Below are positions 54,901 through 64,000 of a DNA stretch of 64,000 bases, piece by piece. The stretch's first letter is position 1; every line of letters starts with the position of its first letter. A model generated the notes under the pieces. The model was not told where the DNA came from. It was given only the letters and a program-made list of their open reading frames with translations, and made no database searches. A program made the translations under genes and the position numbers. Origin of the DNA: Acanthornis magna (taxonomy: Eukaryota > Chordata > Aves > Passeriformes > Acanthizidae); the NCBI GenBank assembly GCA_036785705.1, contig JAWUZG010000016.1, positions 1,736,001 through 1,800,000 on the forward strand, in the 5' to 3' direction.

Positions 54901-57779
54901 CTTTTCTTTCCGTTCATTGATCAATTTGAAGAGCCAAGAAATTGCACAGGGGATGATACCGAGGCTTTGTGTGGAGTTATCTTTCCCAATCATGGTAAAA
55001 GATTTTCCTAGAATGAAAAGACAAACATAAACGCAATTTACCTTCCTTGTACAAGACAGTGTGTCTTCATATTACCACCTGATATCACCACTGTACATTG
55101 CATGTAATGCCATGTGCTGCACAGGTAAGGGAAAGAACAGATGCAAAAATTCAAAGTATGTAATTAATAATCCATTACTATTTATTCAATTAGGCTTGCA
55201 AGTTTTGTAAGCCAGACCCACAGCAAATTAATGTTAAAAACATCTCTGATCTTCTGATTTTCATCACAATGCACCTACATAAACTTGCTCTTGAATAAGC
55301 TAATCTGATGCTACATTTTACCTTTTCAAATTGAAACTTACAATCACAGTGTAGAAATAAACTGTGCTAAGTTTGCAAAGCTAATTAAAAAGAAATTCTA
55401 ATCTATTCATATACTCCAGGTTTATTGTTCCAGGAGCTGACAGCATGTAATTACCAGACTGACATAGTAATTAACTGTAACGAATTTGGGAGCTCACCAA
55501 GCTTGACATGACCAAAGCAAAATATGCAACCATCTGCACCATTCACAACAGACTGGATTACTTCTGCTACTGTTCCAGAGCATACCTCAGCCTGAAAGAA
55601 AAATTGGAGACAAATATGTGAGAGAGCATATACTGCTGTGGTTTTCACTATTCTTCTGTAATGAAATGAATGACTCAATATTTTTGAGGTGCAATATTCT
55701 CCCCATTTTTATGGCATCAGACCTATTATTTTAGTGACTATGCTATCTTAAAAAATAATAAAATATGCTACTACAGCCTAAAATAGTTTTCAATTCTATT
55801 AAATCTATTCTGTTGGAATATTGATTCTATGACTAATGTAGCAAACTGAATGCTATCCAACCAGGCATCCTGCTGATATAATAGCTTAGCCAAGGCTATT
55901 CAGTAATAGTTGCAACTCCACCGAAATTAAGCTACTCAGGCGTGCTCACAGGAATTAAAAAGACATCCATACTGGAGAAAATGCATTAAGATCCCTGAAT
56001 AAGATTTCATAGTATCACATTTTCCTTTTCCAGAGGAAACATCCTCAGTAAAGAGAACTTGCTAAAATACTTGATTGTGCTAAAACCAGTTTATCCACAT
56101 CAGGGAAGGTTTCAAATACACAATAAGATGATCTATTAAGTACAGCAACTGGGGGCAGGGGAGGAGGCTGCTGTAAATATGTAACTACAGTGAAATGATA
56201 AGGCTCTGTTTGCAGGTGCATGGCAGCAACCTTGCCTCCAGCAATGATGTCTGCACAGAAGGGGCTGCAGTGGCCAACATCACCCAAAAACACCACAAAA
56301 GGCCACCCAACAGGCCCACTGCAAGGACCTGAAAAGCCATCCCAAACCAGGGCTCAGCAGCCTGAAGAACTGGTGCCAAAAGCAGCAGACAAGCAGGCTG
56401 TGACCAGCCACCCTGCAGCAGGGCTGGCAGCACAAGTAAGAAAACATCACTTCCAGTTCTGAACTAATGTTGAGATCACTGTTGCATATTTCTGCACAAA
56501 GACCCTGTCTGAAACTATGCTGGATCTTAAAACCAGCTTTTGGATGTGCCTACCTTTGCTTTAGACACTAATGTGTGTGGGAAGTTATTCTCCATCTTCA
56601 GTGCTTGGCTAGAACTTTGACTTAATAGGTATTTTCCTATCTACAGTCTGGGACCCAGAAAATTAAACAAAAGCCAAGAAGATGATCTGAGGAGGGGATT
56701 ATGAACCAGACTTTGTCGTATTTTCTCAACATTCATAGACTATTTTCATCTTGTTTGCTTTGTGGTGTACTTTTCACCCCAACTTTTTTTCAGCAGTTCA
56801 GACTTGGTGTAGCTTTTCAAACACTGTTGAATTAGTTCTTCTTTTTAAAGCTGTTCTAGGATTTTATTTTCTGAACCAAAGATGTTTCACCGAAGGAATT
56901 ATCAGGTGTCCATGAGTACAACCTCACTGAACATACTGCAGACCCCAATCCCCTCAAAGCCCAGCCATCCTTTCTGTATAAGAGATTTCAGGTCTGGGGC
57001 TACTACTGAAAAAAATGCTCCCTTTTGCAGGCCAAAAATAGACATGCACCACCATCAGCATGACGACCAACATAAAATAATCAGTCAAAAACACCGTATA
57101 AACAAACTGGAAAAGGTGAAGATTATATAGAAACTCCCTGTTCCAGAACAACAATCCCAAGGACTTAGCTTTATCTTTCCTCCTAAAAGCATTTAGTTTA
57201 ACATTAAGCACGTTTTTTTCCCATTGAAAGCTGTGGGGAAGGACTTTATTTCAGTATGATCAAATAGGTTAAAACCTAGCTGGATGGAAAACTGGATTTC
57301 AAACCAAATGTGTGTTTCTTTAACAAGAAAATACTCAAGAAGGTAATTTAGTCAGCAAATCCATCTCCCCAGCTACTATTCCTTAATTTTACATCTCAGC
57401 TAAACAGAAGATGTAAGAATTTACCCACTTGTCTATTAATTAGTGTTTTTTCCAGGCATTAAGGTAACTCATTCAAATAAAATTCCCCAGACACAGAAGG
57501 AACTCTTCATGCAATCAAATTCAGTGGCCGTGAGAAGACTCAGGAGGTTTACGTGAGTGACTCCAGTACCTGTGAAGCATCCTGGGGGAAAACTGCATCA
57601 AAGGCAAACATCTTTGGGACAGCAACAACACCTCTTCTGTGACCTGCATTGGAAGGCCCACTCGCTGCTGGATCATAAAATGTGATTTGTTTTTTTCGTG
57701 GGTCTACCTTTAGGAAGGACATGGATTCAGACGTTTCGTGTGCTCCTTGAGAGGAGCAAATCCTTACCATCACTTTCAC
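42820..57779 (-). CDS. KIF26A: KIF26A, atypical kinesin (partial; ten joined exons, N-terminus outside)
   Basis: The joined exons are 57779-57570, 55591-55498, 55007-54745, 54493-54310, 54016-53857, 52174-52012, 51457-48070, 44724-44534, 43656-43506 and 42995-42820. They give 4,980 nt in one open frame: 1659 residues and TGA. Residues 1-358 form most of a kinesin motor domain. Residues 359-1488 are a disordered Ser/Pro-rich tail from one huge exon, and 1489-1659 a conserved C-terminal region with a coiled coil. Family knowledge: KIF26A binds microtubules but lacks normal ATP-driven motility, and in enteric neurons it binds Grb2 and dampens GDNF-Ret signalling. KIF26A rather than KIF26B is chosen from the [13 protein letters not shown] and GQWVDLPP motifs, the [12 protein letters not shown] block and a C-terminus ending EVEV. 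About 350 N-terminal residues expected from human KIF26A are missing to the right. Confidence 0.93.
42996..43505 (-). other. KIF26A: KIF26A intron between window exons 9 and 10
   Basis: A short intron with donor GTAAGT and an acceptor preceded by a long T-run (minus strand). No other feature is seen. Confidence 0.9.
43506..43656 (-). CDS. KIF26A: KIF26A window exon 9 (coiled-coil segment)
   Basis: The exon encodes residues 1552-1601 plus the first base of the next codon, beginning [20 protein letters not shown]. The stretch from about 1558 to 1592 is rich in charged residues with Leu/Ile spacing and predicts a coiled coil, which could mediate self-association or partner binding. MDPNKW near the end is a family signature. 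The acceptor is purine-tailed (AAAAG before GGT), weaker than its neighbours, and the donor is GTAAGT. Confidence 0.93.
43657..44533 (-). other. KIF26A: KIF26A intron between window exons 8 and 9
   Basis: An 877-bp AT-rich intron with donor GTCAGC and acceptor TTAAAAG. No repeat or secondary gene is recognised in it. Confidence 0.9.
44534..44724 (-). CDS. KIF26A: KIF26A window exon 8
   Basis: Acceptor TTGTATTTCAG precedes GT CTC CAG, completing a split Gly codon from the giant exon. The exon encodes residues 1489-1551, including [29 protein letters not shown] and the highly conserved [18 protein letters not shown]. The first motifs are closer to KIF26A than to KIF26B, where this part reads differently. 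It ends in phase 0 at ...EETE with donor GTCAGC. Confidence 0.95.
44725..48069 (-). other. KIF26A: KIF26A intron between the giant exon and window exon 8
   Basis: A 3.3-kb intron with donor GTAAGA and acceptor TTTCAG. It is AT-rich on the exon 8 side and becomes GC-richer next to the giant exon (47.6-48.07 kb). A (CA)n tract lies at 47306-47320. No coding or RNA gene is recognised inside. Confidence 0.88.
47306..47320 (+). repeat. (CA)n microsatellite
   Basis: A short run of alternating C and A (CCACACACACACACC) inside a KIF26A intron. It may be polymorphic. Confidence 0.8.
48070..51457 (-). CDS. KIF26A: KIF26A window exon 7, giant 3,388-bp tail exon
   Basis: The acceptor CATTTGCAG precedes TAT GCA at 51457, directly joining ...KKKSK to [15 protein letters not shown]. 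The exon runs open for 1129 codons plus one base to the donor GTAAGA at 48069. It encodes residues 359-1487: a conserved acidic/Ser block ([38 protein letters not shown]), a Pro-rich SH3-ligand-like segment ([12 protein letters not shown], near 50595-50650) and the conserved [14 protein letters not shown] and [13 protein letters not shown] motifs. A second Pro-rich patch ([11 protein letters not shown], near 49150-49190) and the conserved [20 protein letters not shown] / SGGSSGYES block (about 48195-48310) follow. The chain is otherwise low-complexity and probably disordered. Grb2 binding is known for KIF26A, but which motif serves is inferred. The open frame extends a few bases upstream to a TTG, which is intron and not a start. 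Confidence 0.96.
48100..48660. promoter_or_regulatory. KIF26A: Intragenic CpG-rich segment within the KIF26A giant exon
   Basis: CG dinucleotides are frequent here (for example GCGGCCGCCGCGGCGCCG near 48309), whereas the rest of the window is AT-rich and CpG-poor. It coincides with conserved coding sequence, so codon constraint may be the cause. An intragenic CpG island acting as an alternative or antisense promoter is possible but unproven. Confidence 0.5.
51458..52011 (-). other. KIF26A: KIF26A intron between window exons 6 and 7
   Basis: A 554-bp AT-rich intron with donor GTTGGT and acceptor TTTGCAG. No other feature is seen. Confidence 0.92.
52012..52174 (-). CDS. KIF26A: KIF26A window exon 6 (end of motor domain)
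   Basis: The acceptor TTGCACAG precedes G GAC AAC AAG. The exon encodes residues 305-358, covering the kinesin C-terminal motor core: [24 protein letters not shown] (the usual CKT.MIA.ISP motif with changes) and [15 protein letters not shown] (the usual ETLSTLRFA motif). It ends with a strongly basic run, RMRKKKSK, which leads into the tail. Confidence 0.95.
52175..53856 (-). other. KIF26A: KIF26A intron between window exons 5 and 6
   Basis: A 1.7-kb AT-rich intron with donor GTAAGT. No repeats beyond short A/T runs and no gene are recognised. Confidence 0.9.
53857..54016 (-). CDS. KIF26A: KIF26A window exon 5 (motor, altered switch II)
   Basis: The exon completes a split Met codon and encodes residues 252-303: [20 protein letters not shown], then [24 protein letters not shown]. 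The canonical kinesin switch II, DLAGSE, is replaced by DLGSCE (262-267), while the following LSALG and HVPY motifs keep the kinesin layout. The switch II change is a family feature of KIF26 proteins and fits loss of normal ATP hydrolysis. The acceptor is TTTTGTTTTAG and the donor GTAAGT. Confidence 0.95.
54310..54493 (-). CDS. KIF26A: KIF26A window exon 4 (motor, altered switch I)
   Basis: The exon encodes residues 190-250, starting [20 protein letters not shown] and ending EKSGKGG plus one base of Met. The canonical switch I (NxxSSRSH) is represented only by RRNSH at 227-231, followed by the normal beta strand [10 protein letters not shown] low-similarity acidic insert (PECEEED) precedes it. 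Acceptor ATATTCAAG, donor GTATGA. Confidence 0.95.
54745..55007 (-). CDS. KIF26A: KIF26A window exon 3 (motor, end of P-loop)
   Basis: The exon begins with two bases completing a split Gly and continues K S F T M I G K D, so the P-loop spans the exon 2/3 junction. It encodes residues 103-189, including [20 protein letters not shown], the RVSAVEI strand (kinesin SYLEIYNE region), [18 protein letters not shown] and [12 protein letters not shown]. It ends in phase 0 with donor GTATAA. Confidence 0.95.
55498..55591 (-). CDS. KIF26A: KIF26A window exon 2 (motor, start of P-loop)
   Basis: A 94-bp exon with acceptor TTTCTTTCAG and donor GTGAGC. It encodes residues 71-101 plus the first base of Gly: [20 protein letters not shown], then [11 protein letters not shown]. 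With exon 3 it forms GHVKLGKS (97-104), which keeps the Walker A pattern GxxxxGKS but not the kinesin GQTGSGKT. Confidence 0.95.
55592..57569 (-). other. KIF26A: KIF26A intron between window exons 1 and 2
   Basis: A 2-kb intron with donor GTACTG. The GC-richer patch near 56.2-56.45 kb is open on both strands but resembles no known exon. Phases of the flanking exons (0/0) would tolerate a cassette exon; none is recognised. Confidence 0.88.
57570..57779 (-). CDS. KIF26A: KIF26A window exon 1 (start of recognisable motor domain)
   Basis: A 210-bp exon, phase 0 at both ends, with acceptor TTCTTGCAG and donor GTACTG. It encodes residues 1-70: [40 protein letters not shown], a short variable loop and [17 protein letters not shown]. 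These correspond to the kinesin first strand (VRVRP), the DPRKKQ turn and the F.FD.VF motif. [11 protein letters not shown] and the loop before [11 protein letters not shown] match KIF26A. The preceding exon, which should carry the N-terminal region, is not found within the remaining 6.2 kb. Confidence 0.95.
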
Positions 57780-59006
57780 CTGCAAGAATTTAGAAGAAAG
57801 CAACAACTTGAGTTCCCAGGTACAGATAAACACATGCAAAGCATTCCTCCCAAACCCACTCCCCTTCCCATGATGTGTTTGTTTGTAATGTTTAGGTGTG
57901 TCAGAACAACCGTGGGACAAAAACAGAGCCAGATTTTCCAGCCTGGGGTCTTCACTGAACTAATTAGGTTTTAAAGGTGCACTTTGTCACTTCAGTTGAC
58001 ATTGTTCCAGTTTTACCAATTCAATTTATAAATGTCTGATCTGCAAGTATGATCCACTGTCGGTGTAACACGATGCCAAAGAAAAGAAAATTCTAGTCTC
58101 CTGCCTTTCAAGCATTCAATGTGACCGAAAGGACACTTTGAAAACCAGTCTGAATAACCCAAGGCTCAGACAGCTACTGCATTTGAAATAAATCTAGAAA
58201 CTTTCAATTTCTCATTCATATTATTCTAATAAAAAGGTGTTTCTCTTACAACTGTCCCAGGCAGTTGCCTTTATGCTGTCATTGCTAAGCTCTTCAATGG
58301 TTAGTTGCAGATTTAATGGGGGAAAAAAGGGAAGAAAAAAAACCCAAACCACAAACCACTAAAAGGTCAAAAAGCTTGAAAAGAAACCACTTACAAGGTA
58401 CATTTCTATTGCAGCACTACGAATTATTATATTCTACACACAGATTTTTAAGACAAGATCTTTAGAAAGCTCCCACATGTTAGCTATGATTTCCAAAGCA
58501 GCTTACGGGAGCCAAGTGACTGAGTGTCAGGAAAATTCAGCAACAGCTGCACACCTGCTTCTTTTAAGCTTCCTGGAAATCATACTCTTACTTTAAAAAC
58601 CTGTGAAATACTGCCTCACACTCACTTACAACCATTTATCCTTATGAAATGCTCCCATGTCAGAGCCAGCATGTTTTATATACCTTGCACTGGAGTAAAT
58701 TACTAATACAGGTGCAACTTCAACTCTGAACTGCCCAGCAGACCAAACCTCAGAGAAAAGCAATTAGTTTTTCCATGGTGTATGGAATGTTCCAGTAATG
58801 AGCTGAACAACAGGATCATCTCCTTATCTAACTGCCAGACAATTCTCACAGCACCAGAGTTAACCAGGTGGTTGAAGAGCTTCCATGGTGGTGATACACC
58901 ACAGCTGGAACAATTTACATTTGCACTGTCCACAGCACCCATCAGCACCTTCATCTTCTGCACCACAGCTACTGAACCATGAAACACCCACTCCTGCTAA
59001 AGCACA

Positions 59007-59097
59007 TGGTTTAGTGGTGGGCTTGGCAGTCCTGGGTTAATAGCCGGACTTGTCCCTGAAAATCCTTTCCAACCTAGAGAATTCTATGGTTCTATGA
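59007..59097 (+). mobile_element. CR1 LINE 3' end fragment
   Basis: The stretch TGGTTTAGTGGTGGGCTTGG, CAGTCCTGGGTTAATAGCCGGACTTG and CCTTTCCAACC is followed by the terminal repeats ATTCTATGGTTCTATGA. This is the classic avian CR1 3' terminus in plus orientation, antisense to KIF26A. Only the last 90 bp or so are recognisable, as expected for a 5'-truncated copy. Confidence 0.93.
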
Positions 59098-60152
59098 GTC
59101 AGGCTCACTTTTAGGCCTGAGCTGGATATTGCATGTTTCCACATGGAAGCTGGGTTCAAAAGCATTTGTCTCTGATAAAGAATGATTCTCCATTTCAGTA
59201 AGTTTTTAGTAAATGTAACCTTAAATCTGCCAGAACAGTTTGACTCCTACTTAACTCTGTTTTGAGAACATTATGTCATTAAAATGGTGCACACTTCTTC
59301 CATGGACACATTCTTTGTGTCTTTACCAAAAAAATGGGCTTTACAGTCAGCACTTCCCCATCACTTCTTTATCCAGAGAAATACTGGCAAAGGAAGAACC
59401 AAAGCTGAAAACCTACGTCAGCGAAGCACAGCACATGAAATGCAGGCAACAAGCGGAGAGCAGAGCAGGCTGAGCCACCCTCAGGGACTGCCCCTCACAC
59501 CAGGCAAGATGAAAAGGTGACAGCAGCCACATCTGCACCCAGTGTGCAGTGAAATGCAGTGCCCAAGCCAGGATGAGCCACAGCAGATGTAGGAGCAGCA
59601 GGGAGCACCACACTGAGCTGTCCCTGCCCTCATCAGCTGGGGAGGGCAGGTAATCCAAACATTTCATTTCAGTTCTCAACTGTTCCATTCTTCCATCTCC
59701 GCCTCTCTGTGGGGGCTGAGCTGCACACAGGCATCCCTAGACAATTCCTCAAGCACTCTGACAGGACAGATTTTCCACAAAACAGCTCTCAATGCTCTTC
59801 CTCAACATTTTTTTCCAAACAAAGAGGTTAAGGAACAACCAACCCTTCCCATAAACACTGCAGGAGGCTCCGCCAGCAAATTCTTCCACCTATTGACTCA
59901 AGCAGTCCCCTGATTCAACACTTTCTTTTCTTTTGCCTTTCACAGTAATATAAATATGAAAATACAGCCCCAGAAAACAAGCAAACCTTAGAATAAATGA
60001 AACAGCTGCCTCAAAAGCAAAGTGCATCAGAGGTGACACACTCAAGGCTCTTTCCCCATAAAAGCTGCATGAAGCCAGCTTTGTGTATTAGCCTGCTAGC
60101 TCAGCCTTGACATGCTACCAAGGTGCTCATAAAAAATAACCTCCCTCAGGGG

Positions 60153-60167
60153 AAAAAAAAAAAAAAA
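60153..60167 (+). repeat. Poly-A tract
   Basis: Fifteen consecutive A, followed by AT-rich TATATAAATATATATA sequence, in a KIF26A intron. Confidence 0.85.
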
Positions 60168-62602
60168 GAAACAAAATCTAAATATATAAATATATATAAG
60201 TATAAATGCCCACTTCAGGGTCACTTGATTAAAATGAATTTTAAAATATATGCTGTTTTCAAAGCACTTATCTAAACAGTCCTTTCTGTTCTCTCTTCCA
60301 CCTATTATTAGATTATAGCAGCCAGAGCTTGGATAAGAGGAAAATTGGTTTGCTCCTGACCTAAACAGCAAGTTACCTCCATCAGAGCATTGCTCCCCCT
60401 AAACACGATGGCTTCACCCGCAGAAAATCCTTGTGACAAATTAGCTTTTTAAGACCACCTTTCTGAATCAGAAAGATACTAAAATAGCTTCCCATAATGG
60501 ATCAGATCCCAAACTTAACAGGTCTCAAGGGTCATCTTCATTTTTACAGTGGAAGTGAGCTTTCAAGACAAATGGGAGGGGGAAAGAAAAGCAGCATGAG
60601 GGAGTTCCTCCTTTAGCGATTTATGTATAAAAGCCGATTTGCAGAGTAGAAAAACACTACTTCACATTTAGTTTCCCTGCCTACGAAATATATCTGTAAG
60701 TGATATCTATCAGTAATGGTAGAGTTATAAGTGCCACACTCATTCATGATGCTGAGCCAGACTGATTTCACTCAGAAATAAAGCAGAAATGCTCATGAAA
60801 GCACCATCAAGCACAAAGATTACTCAAACACATCCCTTCACAAGAGCAAAAACGAGGAGCAGGCAGATCCCAGGTGCATGCACATGCTTCTGTGTGTATA
60901 AAGGAAAGGTTTGGCATAACACTGTTTATTCTTCTCACACTTCCTGCATGCCTGTGGTTGAGGACCAATCTTAAGTGACAGGTTTATATTCTCAGCTCCG
61001 AAGTTCATCCCAGTATTCTTCTGGAGTTAATACTGCAGGAAAACAGTACAGCATAAGTACTATGGAGCCAGCATGGCTCTTGCCCTAAGGAGCAATTTAA
61101 CTGCAGCTTCTCCTGGGTCTCTTTATCTAGTTCTCATACAAAAGGCATGCCCACCTGTAGGGACAGCAATATGTGGTGCAGGAAATCATCCAGAAACAAG
61201 GGCTTGCAGGGAGGGGAGGATTCAGGATAACACAGTAAATCTGAAAGTAACTTTGGCCCACAACTCAGGAGCAAGCCAGCAATAACTGCACTCTAACGCT
61301 TTTATTTCCTTAAGAAAATGAATTATTAGAATTAAGCACAATTAATTTCAGACCCACTCAGGATCACATCTTTCGTGGGTAATAATTTGACAATATGTAA
61401 AGCTTTTGGGGCCAATTCCAACTGCAGCAGTACCAGCTACCGCTAACGTTTGTACAAAGAAACACAAGAAAAGGAATTTAGTGGAGAATGAATAAAGAAA
61501 TGGAAGAATAAGACCGGTCTAAGGAAAACAGAAGAGGCTGGGGAGGGTGGGAATTGAAGAGAGCTAAAAGGACTGGGGGTGAGGGGAGAGAGAGGGAACA
61601 CAAAAAAAGGAAGGACAATACAAATCTGTTGATTTCAGAAGAGTCATCTCAGGCTCAGGGCACCCACCATTTTTAGATTCCTTAAGGAGAGCTAAGACAG
61701 ACATGCATCCTGTGATGGGAATGACCATTTTTGCTAAAAGTGAGTATTATTACTACCCTTTTTCCCCCTTTTGTTGTTTCTTCTTCAATGCAGAGGACGA
61801 TGCAAAGTAAAAAAGAATTACAAGTGGAAGTTTATAATTATGAAGGATACAAGACTTTGTACATAGACTGGATAGAGGCTCTATTTTAATGAGGATGTTG
61901 ATAGAAAAAGAGGCTAGGTTTGTATTTGAGTTCAATTTCTGCAAATAAAAATAAAATATTCATAAATATCACAATATTTGCACATTATTAACATTCTTCT
62001 CAGTGCCTGAAGACAGCCTAAATCATGGAAACAACTGAAGTATCTCATTAATTATCTGACTAATCTGCTGGGTTTTGTACACTGAGGGTTCACACTACAT
62101 TACTGAACTTTTCCAAATTTGTGTTTCTGCAGAAATCAAGAGATCAGCAGAACTGCTGAAGGACATGCTATTAAAATCGAAAGTGCTCGGGAAAAGAAGA
62201 TGGCAAATACAACTTGAGTATGTCATTACAAGATAAAGAATTTAGAAATATAAATAAACAAGCGCCTAATTTGGAAAAGCTCTGGAAATGGGTGGCATAA
62301 GGTCAGAGGCCCCTCATCCAGCACAGCAATGGTGTAACTTTAACCTTCACTGGCAAGGATGAGAGAGAGTTTCAGAGCAATCAAGGAATTATTTTTTTTC
62401 AGATTATCTGTCTGTCAGCCTACAGTGGAAGTCAGGGCAAAGAAAGGCAACGAAAGAAAACAGCCACTAGAATTCATTTGCTCCAGCTATGCAAGGGCAA
62501 ACCTAAGGGATGTGTGCTGAAGCTTAAAAACAAAAATCACATGACTTTTATGCAAACATAAGGGATTTTAAGGAGACCACGCAGCAAAAGGACAGATTTC
62601 TG

Positions 62603-62615
62603 AAAAAAAAAAAAA
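62603..62615 (+). repeat. Poly-A tract with A-rich extension
   Basis: Thirteen A, followed by TTAAAAAAAATAAAAC. This is low-complexity sequence just left of the ORF-dense stretch at 62.7-63.7 kb. Confidence 0.8.
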
Positions 62616-63728
62616 TTAAAAAAAATAAAACAACAAGGGGGAAAAAGAAAAGTCCTCTGTGTGGAGGACAAAGCTATGTGGAGGTCTCTGGGGCCAAAAC
62701 CCATAAAGTTTTAGAAACATCTGATGAGATCACTAGAGAATCACAGACCCCCTCAAATATCAGTAACCTGTTGGAGCCCTGAGAACAAAACTCTAGACAC
62801 CTTGAGATCTTCAACCTTTATGAAAGTCAAATCTAAATGTGTATTTAACAATTTTCACCCAAACACTAAAATCTCAGAAACTGAGGGATGTAAATTCTGC
62901 CTGGTACCAGCTCTTCCTGCCCTTGGCAGCGCTCCTCCTCCTCCTTTGGGACTGGCTACCCCATTTCACACCAAAGGGTCACAAGGAGAGACATTCTACC
63001 CCATTGTCACATGGCAGCCACTGTTGCCATCCTGTGACCTCCTCCAGCATTCCCAATCCCATGTGAACCCTTGGTGTGGGCTCATGATTTCCAGATCTCC
63101 CCCTCAACACCCTGAACCAGCTGGAGTTGAGAAGAACAGGGCAGAGGAGTCACAGCACCCAAAATAATTTGTTGGCTTCAGGACTTGTCAAGGCAGTGCA
63201 GAGCACCAAGCATTGTGTCAGTGCCAGAAAGAGGGTCTGGAAAAATCAAGAGACACACCAAAAACCTGTGAAACCCAAAACTGGAAGCAACTCTCTGACA
63301 GCTGAGGGTCAGACTCATGGTGAGAGGCAAGCGAGCAATTTTGTCAAATGAAGTCCATATATTTTGGATGTGACCTGAATGGAGCTATCACAAAGTCACA
63401 CATCAATGAACACAAAACTCCTCCAAGACCATTGAGCTGTGTGTTGTCCCAGAAGAAATCATGTCCAAGGCTGAATTTGCAGAGAAAAGAGCCAGTGATC
63501 AACAGAGAGAATGACACAATCCTACATAATTTTAGACAGAAACAGCCAGGAGATTGACAATCAGGTTCTCATAGATTATTACCCCATAATCAAGAGAGAT
63601 CGAAAGGCTTTAAACACTGAGACCAGAGAAAGGGGAAGGACCATCTCACACTTAAAGGAACCAGACAACTTCAATTCTGTTCCTAAGACTATCATGGACC
63701 TCTACTACATGTTTTAGACAACAAATAC

Positions 63729-63749
63729 TATATATATATATATATATAT
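63729..63749. repeat. (TA)n microsatellite
   Basis: About ten uninterrupted TA units near the right edge of the window, in KIF26A intron sequence. Length variation is likely. Confidence 0.9.
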
Positions 63750-64000
63750 GTGAGAAAATTGGTAATTCCTCTTTCAATGGAGGGTGCCAAACAATCTATA
63801 GAGTTCAACTAGGGGCAGACATGTAGACAGACTCCACTAATTCACTAGGTAATGACTAGACTCCACGGCATTTTGAATGTTGAGGAAATTCGGATCCTGA
63901 CCCAGCCAAGTATGTTAACACAGGCATAACTGTAACATATGGTACCTCCTTTGAAATCAATGGATGTGCAGTGTTTATGTTTTTGTAGTGATGCTTTGTT

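Larger units (their letters stand above)
41510..57779 (-). other. KIF26A: KIF26A gene, 3' part as contained in the window
   Basis: This is the extent of the transcription unit visible here, from the acceptor of the first recognisable motor exon (57779) to the inferred cleavage site near 41510. It comprises ten coding exons, nine complete introns and a 1.3-kb 3' UTR. Promoter, first exons and the N-terminal region are not recognised in the 6.2 kb of upstream intron that remain in the window and are presumably further right. Confidence 0.92.
57780..64000 (-). other. KIF26A: KIF26A intron upstream of the motor exons (continues past the window)
   Basis: At least 6.2 kb of intron lie upstream of window exon 1. 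It contains a CR1 3' fragment at 59007-59097, A-runs at 60153-60167 and 62603-62615, a (TA)n tract at 63729-63749 and an unidentified ORF-dense stretch at about 62.7-63.7 kb. No upstream KIF26A exon or mir-203-like hairpin is seen. Confidence 0.75.

Noticed and set aside
42820..57779. Assignment to KIF26B instead of KIF26A
   Set aside because: The motor is similar in both. [33 protein letters not shown], the [11 protein letters not shown] loop and the EVEV ending fit KIF26A better than the KIF26B C-terminus I recall.
57780..64000. mir-203, which lies upstream of KIF26A in human
   Set aside because: The mature mir-203 sequence and its complement were not seen in this interval. It would be expected upstream of the first exon, outside the window.

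Overview
This is a vertebrate nuclear window, most likely from a bird. It is AT-rich, with long gene-free stretches and only a few interspersed repeats. The repeats I can recognise are CR1 LINE 3' ends carrying the typical ATTCTATG-type terminal repeat, at about 30.1-30.4 kb and 59.0-59.1 kb. No mammalian SINEs are visible. CR1 also occurs in turtles and crocodilians, so the call is 'probably bird', without a species.

The one clear gene is KIF26A, an atypical kinesin-11 family member, on the minus strand. Ten exons between 57779 and 42820 join in a single open frame with GT-AG introns and matching phases. They encode 1659 residues plus a stop. The chain begins inside the divergent motor domain (window exon 1, 57570-57779). 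It runs through five more motor exons and one 3,388-bp exon (48070-51457) holding almost all of the long serine/proline-rich stalk and tail. Three short exons end the chain with a predicted coiled coil and the C-terminus. The 5' end of the gene (the N-terminal region before the motor) is not recognisable here and should lie beyond the right edge. A 1.3-kb AT-rich 3' UTR ends at a convincing poly(A) site near 41.51 kb. The P-loop of the motor is kept in outline, but switch I and switch II deviate from the kinesin consensus. This fits the family's known microtubule binding without normal ATP-driven motility.

The left 41.5 kb lies downstream of KIF26A and holds no recognisable conserved protein gene. 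Its best candidate is a small plus-strand exon at 34040 to about 34430. It has a good splice acceptor, a strong Kozak ATG and a 64-codon frame predicting two membrane helices, then a stop, AATAAA and a GT-rich stretch. I do not recognise the protein. The rest is intergenic, with simple repeats, two perfect short hairpins, a 16-bp tandem duplication and AT-rich blocks that could be conserved noncoding elements.

The right end (57.8-64 kb) is intronic sequence upstream of the motor exon, with a CR1 fragment and an unidentified ORF-dense stretch at 62.7-63.7 kb. I found no sign of an unusual multi-gene system.
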